Below, in pieces: positions 47,693 through 56,124 of a stretch of DNA of 64,000 bases. The notes under the pieces are model-generated. The model was not told where the DNA came from and did no database searches. It worked only from the letters and a program-made list of their open reading frames with translations. Where the stretch lies: contig OX328125.1 in NCBI GenBank assembly GCA_946811695.1, positions 111,389,967 through 111,453,966 of the forward strand. The letters are read 5' to 3'. The translations under genes and the position numbers were made by a program. This DNA is from Gonocerus acuteangulatus. Its lineage: Eukaryota; Arthropoda; Insecta; Hemiptera; Coreidae. The stretch's first letter is position 1. Every line of letters begins with the position of its first letter.

Positions 47693-48029
47693 TGGAACGG
47701 CATTTTTCTCCAGCGGTGGTACTCCTCCTCACTTCTTCCTGGGATATTTCGATGGGTTCATCTCCATCTTCGTCAGCCAGGTATTTGTTGTTTCTTCCTC
47801 GGTGGTTGCCAAGAGAATGAAATTTTTCTCGATCTGGGCGCCCTTTCTATTCACTAGCCCCAGTGGCGGCGGACCAATGGTGTTGTTGGTAAGGCTTCCT
47901 GGTTGAAGCTTCCTGGCTTCCGAGGAAGAAACAACAAGTACCTGGCTGACGAAGATGGAGATGAACCCATGGAAATATCCCAGGAAGAAGTGCGGAGGAG
48001 TACCACCGCTGGAGAAGTATGCCGTTCCA

Positions 48030-48092
<63 letters not shown>

Positions 48093-51000
48093 TATCCGAT
48101 TTTTCTTGATGCGTGATTTTCCTTTCTCAGATTGTTGTCTGAGGGAGCTAGTCCAATGTGCCGCTGCCAACAGAGCATGGTGTCCGTCTGTCACCTAGCA
48201 GCCCTGCGGGGAGAAGAGCAGATACTGACAACACTGCTGGATGAATGCAGACAGCGAGGTCTGGGAAGTACAGGAGTCAGGGGAAGGGATAGGAAGGGGA
48301 GACAGCCGCACCATCTAGCGGCAGCTGCGGGAAGTATCGGCACGTTACAGATACTACTCAAGGAGGATCCGGGAGTAGTGGATTCGCAAGTCCTAGCTGG
48401 TTGTCAGGACGAGGTACCAGAAGCAGATATGGATACCATACTTCATAACCATTCCGAGATTTCTATTTACGTAAGTGAATTGTTAATCACTTTAGGGGTA
48501 ACAGTCCAGGCACCGAATGCTTGAAAACAGCTACAGGTGGAAATTTTTGGAACACAATTTTTAACTTCGTAACTTTTTTTGGGATGGATAGGAGGTGAAC
48601 ATATCAAAATCCCTCGCCCCTAGCCATTAAGCCGGGGGGGAGGGGGGGTTTAGAAGGTCCCATTTTTCGGGTTTTCACTTATATCTCGGAAACCCTGTGA
48701 CCTAGCGACATGACTATTCTATAACAAATAAAAGCTTATTAAATTTCCTACAAGTTCTAATCTATAAAGGTTTTCGAGATATCTTTAGTTTTCGAAATAT
48801 CCGCTCTTGAAAGTCTGTCATTTTGGGGAAAACCACTTTTGCCGCATATTTTTTCCCCGTTTTGACGGGATAACTCTTCAACGATGAACCCAAAAAATAT
48901 ATAACGGTTATAGGGTTGTAGAGTATTGCATTCCCTTCAATAATATATATTACTTTGCTATTTTATGTATTTTCCTTCAAACATGAAAATAATTTCAGTG
49001 TTCATCGTGAAATCAGAAATTTAGCGACTAACAGCCCAGGAAACTAAGAGTTGTCGGTGGAAGTGTTTGGAACACAATTTTTGACTTTATAACTTTGTTT
49101 CGGCTAATTAGGGGGTCAACATATCCAAAAGTCCTCGTCCGTAGCCTTTCTGCCGGGCGCAGGTGGGGTTTAGAAGGTCCCATTTTTCGGGTTTTCACTA
49201 ATATCTCGGAAACCCTCCGTCCAAGCGGCATGACCATTCTATAACAAATGAAAGCTTATTGAATTTCCTACCAGTTCTATGCAATGACGTTTTTCGAGAT
49301 ATCTTTAGTTTTCAAAATATCCGCTCTTGAAAGTCTGTCGTTTTGGGAAAAAACACACTTTTTTTCTATTCTCGACCGGATATCTCTTCAACGATGCACC
49401 CAAAAACTAAATGTCGGTTATGGGGTTGTAGAGCATTCCATTCGCTTCAATAATATATATAACTTTACCATTTAATCAGCTTTCATTTGTTATAGAATAG
49501 TCATGTCGCTAGGACGCAGGGTTTCCGAGATATTAGTGAAAACCCGAAAAATGGGACCTTCTAAACCCCCCCTGCTAGAAAGGCTACGGACGAGGACTTT
49601 TGGATATGTTGACCCCCTAACTAGCCGAAACAAAGTTACGAAGTCAAAAATTGTGTTCCAAAAATTTCCATCTATAACTGTTCGTTGACTGGACTGAATA
49701 CTACCTTGTAACATTCTTTTTTTTTATTCTTTTTTTAACTAATCAAAAATGGTATCCAAGATTTTTATGTGAATAAAAAGTTTTCTAAGTGGGCAAACAA
49801 TAAGATTTTCCGAGTAAAGTCCCGATGCAAAGTGAACAAGATGCTGATTTCAACATGCTTTTTTGAGCGAGCTTCGATTGGTCCCTTTTTAATTGTAAAG
49901 TTTTCTTTTTGGTCCCCCTTCAATACATTTCAAAATTAAAACACCCATTTTTTTTTTAATCCTTATTACAAGAAAGTATGAAAAAAATTAAAAGGAAATA
50001 CTGAACGAAAATGAATAGTTGTAAGAGTTTCTTTTTTTTTTTGTCCCCCAATGAGGAAAAACCTAAAAGGCCTTCTGGAGGATTGTCTCATGCCATCTCC
50101 CAGTGTGTGGGACTCTCACCCACAAGGATTGTCTCATGCCATCTCCCAGTGTGTGGGACTCTCACCCACATTTCTGGAGGATTGTCTCATGCCATCTCCC
50201 AGTGTGTGGGACTCTCACCCACATTTCTGGAGGATTGTCTCATGCCATCTCCCAGTGTGTGGGACTCTCACCCACATTTCTGGTATGATTCCCTCTTGGG
50301 ACATCTATTTTGGCAAATCTTTAAGAGAGTACCGTATTTTCCCCTGAACGCAACCTACTATATTTTCATTATCATATTTAGGCTGGACTAGCTCTGTCCC
50401 CCTTCCACGTCTTTTTGAGCATAACATATTTTGTGAATCTGGCAGGAGCGCTCCCCCATTCCGGGACCGACAGCATCATCTGTATTATTGTTTCCTGGTA
50501 GAGAGGGCCGATATCCACACTCAACTCTTTTCGCTCTCTCTCCCACCACTTGCACTGAAAGAAGGTGTGGTAAACATCACCATAATCCGAGTCCCCTTCT
50601 TGGCATTGCGGACTATCTGTTTTTCTCAGCTCTCAGAGGAATCTCCGAAAATACCTACGGCCAGTAAGAAGTTGAGTAAGTTTGTAATCCACATCTCCCC
50701 AACCTACCCACGCAGACAGTAAAAGAGTTATTTGAAAGCATTAAAATATTTTGTTGATTATTTATATTCTATTAAAATGTATTGCGATAAAATCTATTAA
50801 TTGAGTTGTAATAAAGGAAAAATTTAATTTATGTTTCCAGGATGTTGAGATACCAGAAGGGAGCACAGCGCTACACGCAGCGTTCAGATATGATAGGTAC
50901 AACGTTGTCCAGTTTCTGATTAACGAAAATGTGGATGTGAGTATTGTAGATGGCGCAGGACTGAATCCAGCTGGAGTAGCAGGTACTGCCCGACCTGGAG

Positions 51001-54000
51001 TCAGTGTGTCTACTTCACCTCGTCACTTTGAAGGTCACTTGACTCCTAGTTCGACGTCTAGTACCAGTCCACTGATTGTGAAACCCATGTCTAGGCTGTT
51101 CAGGATAGGTCAAAACGAGGCGAATAAATCAACCGAACGTGAAGCATTTGATGTGGCATTGGACATATTGAACAGTCAACGAAGTCTCGGGACGGACACC
51201 GCTCGCGTGAGCAGCATCCTTCATAAGCACATAGAGAAGTCAACCGACCAGAAAATTGAAGCATTCATCACAAAGTGTAAGGAGAAATCACCAGACTTGC
51301 TCCTCCTCTACACCAGGATGAAGGACACGGAAGGTCGGACTCCGCTGCATCTGGCCGTCAGCTTGCGACGCCTCGAGTCACTGAGACTTCTCCTCAAAGA
51401 AGACTCGTCAGTGTTGGACTGGCTCGACGACAGCCGACGGACTCCACTCTACTTGGCCACTGAATTAGTGTGGTCTGCAGGCGTGAACGAAATCCTTCCA
51501 TATTCTCCGGACTTGGCAGTGAATTGTACCGAAGTCGAGGAAACGGTCCTCCATCTTGCTGCTCGCATCCTCGTGGCTCCTGATGAATTGGACTTCCTCA
51601 GAGCCTTATTCTTCCATTCAAACAAACATGTAAGTGTCTAATTTTTAATTGAATTGGCTTTCGCTTAATGGAATAGAAAGTATTTCATAGGCATCATTAA
51701 AACATAGCGGCGTTCTGCCCCGTGCGGCTGGCCAACGTTGGTCTCTCTCCTGTACTTGGCGAACCCAAGTAGGATGATATTACGTGCACTTTCATTTCGC
51801 CTTTTGGCCCTGCTCACAGTCAGATTAATAACTTTTTCAAATGTATTTCCAATCCTATTTTTCCATAAGGACTTTGTACATTCACTGAAGAAGTTGAAAA
51901 TATATTTGTTAACGTTATCATCCCTATTTACACTATTTAATACAAAATACAGCCTGGTTTCTCTCAAAATAGTCCAATGAATCACAAGGTAACATCAAAC
52001 GTTTTGCACTTGTGGTTTGTTTCTAGCGCAGTTCACTGGCATCCTGGAGCCTGTGGAGGGTATCTAGCTGGTACGAAGGTACTTGGGTGTAGCCTGTGGA
52101 GGTTGGCTAGCCAGTACGAAGGTACTCGGGCGTAGCTTGTGTAGGTTGGCTAGCCGGTACGAAGGTACTCGGGTGTAGCTTGTGGAGGGTATCTAGCTGG
52201 TACGAAAGTACTTGGGGGTAGCCTGTGGAGGTTGGCTAGCCGGTACGAAAGTACTCGGGTGTAGCTTGTGGAGGTTGGCTAGCCGGTACGAAGGTACTCG
52301 GGTTTAGCTTGTGGAGGGTATCTAGCCGGTACGAAAGTACTTGGGGGTAGCCTTTGGAGGTTGGCTAGCCGGTACGAATGTACTCGGGTGTAGCTTGTGG
52401 AGGTTGGCTAGCCGGTACGAAGGTACTCGGGTGTAGCTTTTGGAGGTTGGCTAGCCGGTACGAAGGTACTCGGGTGTAGCTTGTGGAGGGTGTTTAGCTG
52501 ATACGAAAGTACTTGGAGGTAGCCTATGGAGGTTGTCTAACCGGTACGAAGATACTTGGGGTTAGCCTGTAGAGGTTGGCTAGCCGGTACGAAGATACTT
52601 GGGGGTAGCCTGTAGAGGTTGGCTAGCCGGTACGAAGATACTTGGGGGTAGCCTGTAGAGGTTGGCTAGCCGGTACGAAGATACTTGGGGGTAGCCTGTA
52701 GAGGTTGGCTAGCCGGTACGAAAATACTTGGGGTAGCCTGTAGAGGTTGGCTAGCCGGTACGAAGATACTTGGGGGTAGCCTGTAGAGGTTGGCTAGCCG
52801 GTACGAAGATACTTGGGGGTAGCCTGTGGAGGTTGGCTAGCCGATACGAAAGTACTTGGGCGTAGCTTGTGGAGGTTTTTAGTAGGTACGAAGGTACTTG
52901 GGGTTAGCCAGAGGAGGGTGTCTAGCCGGTACGAAGGTACTTGAGCATATTTCTAACCAGTCACAGAAATAAAGGCCCTTTAGAGTTACCCGACTATGGA
53001 AAGGGACCGGGTAGGACTGGTAAAACCTCATTCAATAAGCTCAAACTGCATTTTTATGAACTCTAGCTCATAAAAGAGTTATTTGAGCCTACAAAAGTTA
53101 TAGCTAGATACGGCAAGAAGCGATGGCTTAATGCCCTGAAGTGAAGACACTAAAAAAAATAAATAAATAATGAGTCAACCGTTCTTTACAAATAAATTAT
53201 TGTGTTATTTTAGGTGCGGCTTATGAGAGACGGAAAGGGATGTATGGGCGTAGAAAGAGCAGTAGTATCGGGGAATATGCAGTTCGTAAAGATGGTCATG
53301 GGTGTCTACCCTGAGGAAATAGGAAAGAAAAATAACTTACTCGTGCTGGCAGTGTCGTCTGACGTAGGAGATCCTGCTGAAAATCTGAAGTCTCTTATTG
53401 AAATTCTCTCCGTGAAGCCAGAAGATATGGATTTGGCTCTTCTGTTGCAAACAGCCAAGTCCGGATGTCTGGAGTACCTGCTCGGCCTTAAAGGAATTGA
53501 TATAGCGGCAACATCAGAAGGTGGACAAACTATCCTGCACCAGGCCGCAGCAAGAGGCAACACCAGAGCAGTTGAATTGATATTGGCACGTCCGGAAGGA
53601 CGCGAGTTGGTACCAATTGAAGACAGCAATGGAAGACAGGCGATATTCGATGCAGCAATCTCAAGAAGCATCGACATCGTGATTCTCCTACTGAAGAATG
53701 GTGCAAACCTAGCAGCTAAGGATGGTTCCGGCAGGTCTGCAGTCGATGTTATATTCAGCAACGGGCCCCAGCTGGATTGGATGATAGATGAAGTCTTCGA
53801 TAGCTTTATGGTAAGATCGGATGAAAAGGATAATGGGCCTGCTGTTACCTTGGATTTTCGTGGACTCCTTGCTGATGTCAAGGGTGACGGTAGACAGCTT
53901 GGAGTCGTAGAAGCTGTCATCGAGTCTACGCAAAAACCAGTCATTCAGAGATTCTTTCTGCATCCGATAGTAGAGGGCTTTCTTTGCATCAAGTGGAAAT

Positions 54001-56124
54001 TGATTTCTATATTATATAATATTATAATGATACTCTACATTTCACAAATAATTAGTGTTACCAGCCTCAGCCTAGCACTGTACACTCCTTACGTTCCAAA
54101 CTTGGTGTGGCTAACGCGAGTCCTTGTGTGGTGCACCACAGCACCAATCATCCTGCTGGTAAGAAATCTCTATTTATAGTATTACTTTTTTTATTGTATA
54201 GCACTTGGTACGACGAACCATTACTATTTATTAGGAATTTTATAAGCTGCGTACTTAATTCCATCTTTCAGTTGATTAGAGACTCCTTTTCATGTGATTC
54301 CTTAAATTTTTGAGTCCACCACTTATTCGGTTGGTCGTTGGACTGGGTTCGGGGGAATTGCTTATTATACGGCAAAGTCTCTGTCAGTTTTGGCATACTG
54401 GCAGCTCGACATAATCTTTGATTCTGAAGGTGGCATGCATTTTTGCTAGTAGAATTCGGGATTATCTAAAAGAGCATTACAGTTAGATGGGGTCAAAACC
54501 ATTGTGTCGTGCTTTTGGGCCTCGTTTGAATAAGGTTTGATATCCTCGTCGCGTTCCTCTTTCCGTAGCTTATTTCGATGGACCTTCTCCGCCAGGCAGG
54601 CTTGAAGAATACCCGTCAGCAACACATCGGGTGTGCCCTCTCTGGGTTCCCCATAGTAGTTCTCACGAGTATAGGAGTCCCTCGAGGCCTGTAACAAGAT
54701 TATTTTGATAATAACTCTGCTTGTTGATTAGGAGATGGTGTTGGTGAGACTAGATCTTGACTACCTGATTGACTCCGAGAACTGGCTAAGACTAGGTGTG
54801 GTTCTGTGCAGCGTGGTCCTGAGTCTAGTCGAAGCGCCATCTATGAGGCCTCTAGGGGCCATCGCAGCACTCCTGGCTTGGATAGAACTCCTTCATCTCA
54901 GAGCTAGCAGTCCTAGGGAAGGGTTGAGGATTCTCATGTTCTTTGAAGTGGCCAAGAATGTCTTACAGGTAACCAAGACCCTTATTTATTAATTTATGCA
55001 TAAATTCATTATTAGTTACTACATTCTGAGCAAGAAAACATTGCTAATATCGTCCCTACCATGTCAAACTATCGAATATGCTAAATCTCGTTTTTCAGAT
55101 TCGAGACTTAGATCTTGGGTTGTGTACGATACGGTTTGCCGCAAATTGTCAAAACTCTAACCCCTTTAGCCTTTAATGCCTTAAATAAAGTATCGAATAA
55201 GACCATTTTTCAATATATTACTTCGTCAATGGATAGAATATGTTCATTCCTTAGCCCGATATGCATATTGAATAGTTTAACATCGTGGGCATGATATCTG
55301 CGGGAAGGAGGCTTTGAAAGGGGCCTAGCCAAGCTTCTTTTTCTCCAACTGATGACTAGGATCGAGCAAAGATTGGTGAGATATGACGCACTTGAAGGAA
55401 GAGAAAGACATTTGTCATTACAGCAGATCTCTAGGCCACTGTCTTCTGTGTCGCCTTGGAGGAGAGAGTGGATGATTAATGCTCGGTTATACCAGCATCT
55501 CGAATTTAATTAAATTAACTTTTTTATTATTTTCAGGTACTCTCGACATTTATTTTTCTATTGATTGGATTCTCGTTTTTCTTCTTGATCCTCTTCAACG
55601 GAGCAGAACCCTTCTCGAATATCTGGATATGCTGGTGCAAGGTTTTGATGATGATGACAGAAATGGAGTACGAAGACACCTTCGACCAACAGCTGGACTC
55701 CAGCACCGCTATAGTAGGCAGGATCTTCTTCGTGGTCTTCATGCTTCTCGTAGTAATGGTACTCAACAACCTCATAGTAGGAATGTCCGTATCTGACGTA
55801 GCTCTTCTCGAAGCGCAGGGAAAATCCAAGAAGCTGGCGAAGGAAGCGAGGTTTCTGGTGACCTTTGAGAAGTTGTGCTATCTGGACGATTGGCTCGACA
55901 AGCTACCTTCGGCCGTGTCGACATTCATCAGGAAGTACAGGAAAGTCGACAACAAGATCACGGTCTCTCCTATTCGAGAGTCTCAACTTCCGGAAGACTT
56001 GTGGAACAATGTCAGACAGAAACTTCAGAAAAGGGAAGAGATTATCAAAGGAGAATATCTATATTCTGCAGTAAATAAAATCTGTCAGAAGCTTGAGATT
56101 AATGTTGGGCAAATCGAAAATTAA
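36356..56124 (+). CDS. TRPA-subfamily cation channel, six coding exons joined (1047 aa)
   Basis: Join of 36356-36600, 48131-48470, 50841-51629, 53214-54158, 54732-54968 and 55537-56124. All introns are GT-AG and the exon lengths sum to 1048 codons including stop, with no frame conflict. Order: an acidic N-terminus (1-60), ankyrin repeats (about 72-660), a membrane domain with six segments (about 718-938), and a cytosolic tail. The S6 and following segment (LNNLIVGMSVSD) and the pore helix (VLMMMTEMEYED) resemble insect TRPA proteins such as painless and pyrexia. These are plasma-membrane cation channels of sensory cells activated by heat, touch or chemicals. The specific paralogue is not decided, nor is the stimulus. 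The ATG is the first in frame after a TGA at 36341 and has A at -3 and G at +4. The last seven residues and stop are supplied by a MITE. Confidence 0.9.
36606..37329. other. Intron 1 proximal part, no recognised repeat
   Basis: Contains CTACGGGCGACAG and GACCGACCGGTAG words in loosely inverted arrangement (36650-36725). No gene seen. Confidence 0.4.
37330..39235 (+). repeat. Family B interspersed repeat, copy 1, with expanded end
   Basis: Begins AAAAGTCCATCACGCAGGAGCTGC, similar to the family A terminal word. It then has three to four diverged modules of roughly 120 bp (37720-38160) with TTAGTTTATTTTTACAAC and CGTTGAAATACAACAAAAA, a (TA)n tract (38262-38318), the GGTGTCTACTAGATAGGATC block and the ATTCCGTCATGAGTG end. 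The copy at 61165-62485 is the same in reverse. At the right end the final 46 bp is amplified. Confidence 0.8.
38401..39235. repeat. 46-bp minisatellite derived from the family B end, 18 units
   Basis: Units of TTCCGTCATGAGTGCAACCT and CAATAGCTACTTTCCTTCGG at an exact 46-bp period. Variation is mostly limited to one site (GTGCAACC, GTGGAACC, GTGCTACC). The 61.2-kb copy of family B has only a single unit here, so this is a local expansion of a transposon terminus. Confidence 0.97.
39611..42693 (+). pseudogene. LINE ORF2 pseudogene: partial endonuclease, RT, RNase H, zinc knuckle
   Basis: The first frame runs to about 40632 and carries WDKYQNYIEN, KLPVPWWNEEC and the RT start (PGSDNISYE, SSFRPISLTSC). 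A one-base shift near 40625-40640 moves the reading to the next frame, which holds GVPQGGVLS and the catalytic QYADD. A TGA at 41356-41358 interrupts it where the intact element has a Gly codon. The same frame resumes to 42693 with RNase H (IFTDGSKMNDG, WVPGHENIG) and the knuckle CQTCNRPLTIKHLLTEC. Two lesions only, so loss of function is fairly recent. Confidence 0.9.
39611..43136 (+). mobile_element. 5'-truncated I-group LINE, decayed
   Basis: Similarity starts inside the endonuclease (SWEVCEDSHGSDHFPI) and runs through RT, RNase H and zinc knuckle to a stop at 42693. Next come a (GT)n microsatellite (42740-42791), the 3' UTR and a GTTGTGAAGCTCCG end followed by (AAAT)n (43109-43134). It is a different family from the intact element at 4249, which it resembles only moderately. 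The protein has one frameshift and one nonsense codon. Confidence 0.88.
43137..43693. other. A-rich tract and unassigned sequence
   Basis: A long A/T-rich tract (43200-43350) is followed by GGAAGGACAGTTTGGAATGA and GGGATGTTGAGGTCAC. This has the look of a minus-strand LINE remnant, but no protein could be read confidently. Confidence 0.35.
43993..44165 (-). repeat. Family A terminal fragment
   Basis: AAAGTCCGACTCGCAGGAAC, CGTCATCTTAGCGTGGTTCC and, further in, AGGAAACTGACAGTAGCC match the end of copy 2 (27455-27660) and of copy 4 (62503-62670). Confidence 0.75.
44200..44560 (-). pseudogene. Fragment of a copia-type LTR retrotransposon pol (RT/RNase H junction)
   Basis: The minus-strand frame contains LRKYNMDECNPVSTPM, YPYQNLIGSLFYLSIGTRSD and AKQILRYLKGTRNLSL, the diagnostic block after the copia RT core. 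No LTRs, protease or integrase are visible nearby. The flanking ORF sequence is unrelated. It is an isolated remnant within the hAT composite. Confidence 0.85.
44741..45661 (-). mobile_element. Possible PIF/Harbinger-like element piece with subterminal repeats
   Basis: The right end reads, on the minus strand, GGCCCATTCACGCTGTACG, the style of a PIF/Harbinger terminus. It is followed by a short frame (45571-45311) with FSEEDLAAIATALHEEQREK, which resembles the start of a Harbinger-type transposase but soon ends. The left part is a tandem array of the subterminal words. The left terminus and the duplication could not be fixed. Confidence 0.45.
44753..45215. repeat. GC-rich tandem repeat, about 110 bp, four and a half units
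   Basis: CGCTACACCGTGTGGAGCCC recurs at 44852, 44962, 45071 and 45181, with a shorter first unit near 44753. The unit also contains GGGACACGGTGAAACAATCA. Frames across it are open by chance on both strands. Confidence 0.93.
45995..46315 (-). pseudogene. RTE-clade LINE ORF2 C-terminal fragment
   Basis: 106 codons on the minus strand: LYGAKTQMAMLRSMLGVKKR, LKWGWPGCTEWNPRDLVRNR, GRQCLRWRDEL and NWWRLARDREWCK. This is the conserved tail of RTE-type LINE proteins (SMLG, LKWRWAGH, GRPxxRWxD, WxxxAxDR). The usual GH after the Trp-Ala is replaced and a short segment is missing, so it is a decayed 5'-truncated copy. Confidence 0.85.
46350..46490 (+). mobile_element. SINE fragment (class II tRNA-like family), rearranged
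   Basis: GATACCCCGTTATCTATAGG and ATTATAAATGGACGGTAAAAT relate to the body and tail of the SINE at 21641-21854. The opening TTGACACTGGGGCGCTCCGG is shared with the 26755 copy's upstream segment. Confidence 0.5.
46880..47610. repeat. Family C fragments in intron 1
   Basis: GGTCAGTGAGTGAGTGAGTG (46952-46972), ACTAGCTGTTACCCAGTGTG (46991), CAAAATCGGTCAAACGGTGT (47087, 47541) and GTATAAGGAACAATCAGAC match the 12.6-13.7 kb family. Between them lies 47130-47460 with no named feature. Confidence 0.75.
47618..48090. repeat. (TA)n-flanked palindrome carrying a coding-like arm
   Basis: The outer (TA)n tracts (47618-47688, 48032-48090) flank inverted arms (47689-47803 and 47917-48031), which include TTCATCTCCATCTTCGTCAG and CTGACGAAGATGGAGATGAA. 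The loop is about 110 nt. The right arm reads NKYLADEDGDEPMEISQEEV, reminiscent of the acidic SQEEV stretch of exon 1. It lies only 40 bp before exon 2. Confidence 0.75.
48131..48470 (+). CDS. TRPA-like gene, coding exon 2 (ankyrin repeats)
   Basis: Starts after TTTCTCAG. The first base completes the split Arg codon. Two ankyrin-like units are visible: CHLAALRGEEQILTTLLDEC and PHHLAAAAGSIGTLQILLKE. The usual TPLH core is degenerate (QPHHLA). The donor GTAAGT at 48471 follows an in-phase Tyr codon. Confidence 0.87.
48530..49690. repeat. Intron 2 repeat: two direct copies plus one inverted copy
   Basis: A segment of about 430 bp (GGAACACAATTTTTAACTTC, GGTCCCATTTTTCGGGTTTT, CGAAATATCCGCTCTTGAAA) occurs at 48540-48970 and again at 49055-49470. 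A shorter inverted copy fills 49484-49680. The outer ends (AACAGTCCAG at 48499 and CTGGACTGAATAC near 49690) are loosely inverted. It is probably a foldback MITE with an internal duplication. Confidence 0.8.
49690..50075. other. Intron 2 spacer
   Basis: T-rich tracts only; nothing recognised. Confidence 0.45.
50076..50283. repeat. 53-bp tandem repeat in intron 2, about four units
   Basis: GGATTGTCTCATGCCATCTC followed by CCAGTGTGTGGGACTCTCAC, one unit shortened. Frames through it are open on the + strand but simply repeat. Confidence 0.93.
50395..50705 (-). pseudogene. R1-like LINE ORF2 C-terminal fragment in intron 2
   Basis: The minus strand reads DVDYKLTQLLTGRRYFRRFL, a TGA, then CQEGDSDYGDVYHTFFQCKW and WERERKELSVDIGPLYQET. 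This is the C-terminal zinc-finger zone of R1-type LINEs (CxxC..D..HTFFxC). A separate stop near 50385 ends it. Confidence 0.85.
50841..51629 (+). CDS. TRPA-like gene, coding exon 3 (ankyrin repeats)
   Basis: 263 codons in phase 0, acceptor TTTCCAG and donor GTAAGT. Ankyrin units include GSTALHAAFRYDRYNVVQFL (near residue 202) and GRTPLHLAVSLRRLESLRLL (near 360), then RTPLYLATELVWS and ETVLHLAARILV. Between the first unit and residue 340 is a long insert with low-complexity Ser/Thr (STSSTSPL) and a helical part (DQKIEAFITKCKEKSPDLLL). Confidence 0.9.
51665..51985 (-). pseudogene. Unidentified ORF fragment in intron 3
   Basis: 106 codons on the minus strand with LYFVLNSVNRDDNVNKYIFN and ARNIILLGFAKYRRETNVGQ. 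It has the look of the tail of a LINE or other element protein but I cannot place it. Confidence 0.3.
52051..52955. repeat. 43-bp minisatellite in intron 3, about 20 units
   Basis: GGTTGGCTAGCCGGTACGAA followed by GATACTTGGGGGTAGCCTGT, period 43 (for example 52621 to 52664). Early units carry GGTACTCGGGTGTAGCTTGT and later ones GATACTTGGGGGTAGCCTGT, a block structure from separate expansions. Confidence 0.95.
53214..54158 (+). CDS. TRPA-like gene, coding exon 4 (last ankyrin repeats, S1, S2)
   Basis: 315 codons in phase 0, acceptor GTGTTATTTTAG and donor GTAAGA. Ankyrin units GGQTILHQAAARGNTRAVEL (near residue 561) and GRQAIFDAAISRSIDIVILL are followed by a linker ending FFLHPIVEGFLCIKWK. 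The first membrane segment covers about 719-745 (LISILYNIIMILYISQIISV) and the second begins near 753 (NLVWLTRVLVWCTTAPIILL). Confidence 0.92.
54159..54731. other. TRPA-like gene intron 4
   Basis: Short intron, GTAAGA to GATTAG. A minus-strand frame (54446-54697) is probably fortuitous. No repeat named. Confidence 0.7.
54732..54968 (+). CDS. TRPA-like gene, coding exon 5 (S3, S4)
   Basis: 79 codons in phase 0, acceptor TTGTTGATTAG and donor GTAACC. Encodes S3 (about 791-810, WLRLGVVLCSVVLSLVEAPS), S4 (about 813-830, LGAIAALLAWIELLHLR) with few positive charges, and the S4-S5 linker helix (GLRILMFFEVAKNVLQ), all typical of TRP channels. Confidence 0.9.
54969..55536. other. TRPA-like gene intron 5 with dispersed repeat
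   Basis: GTAACC to TTTTCAG. Positions 55370-55475 share CACTTGAAGGAA, CAGCAGATCTCTxGGCCA and GTCGCCTTGG with 26520-26630. Confidence 0.65.
55537..56124 (+). CDS. TRPA-like gene, last coding exon (S5, pore, S6, C-tail)
   Basis: 195 codons plus stop, acceptor TTATTTTCAG. S5 is at 853-872 (VLSTFIFLLIGFSFFFLILF), the pore helix and filter zone at about 878-900 (FSNIWICWCKVLMMMTEMEY), and S6 at 911-935 (VGRIFFVVFMLLVVMVLNNL). A helical cytosolic tail with LEAQGKSKKLAKEARFLVTF follows. The coding text shared with the ancestral gene ends at Ile1040. Residues 1041-1047 (NVGQIEN) and the TAA are read from the MITE beginning at 56100. Confidence 0.92.
   Translation, partial: VLSTFIFLLIGFSFFFLILFNGAEPFSNIWICWCKVLMMMTEMEYEDTFDQQLDSSTAIVGRIFFVVFMLLVVMVLNNLIVGMSVSDVALLEAQGKSKKLAKEARFLVTFEKLCYLDDWLDKLPSAVSTFIRKYRKVDNKITVSPIRESQLPEDLWNNVRQKLQKREEIIKGEYLYSAVNKICQKLEINVGQIEN

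Larger units (their letters stand above)
36601..48130 (+). other. TRPA-like gene intron 1 (11.5 kb, transposon-filled)
   Basis: Bounded by GTTTGT and TTTTCCTTTCTCAG. It holds a family B copy with its expanded 46-bp array, a hAT-type composite with several nested insertions, an RTE fragment, a SINE fragment, family C pieces and a (TA)n-flanked palindrome. Its size contrasts with the other introns (0.57-2.4 kb). Confidence 0.85.

Noticed and set aside
50011..50391. 126-codon frame
   Set aside because: A product of the 53-bp tandem repeat in TRPA intron 2.
53306..53944. 212-codon minus-strand frame
   Set aside because: Antisense shadow of TRPA exon 4, whose + strand frame has ankyrin and membrane features and correct splice phases.
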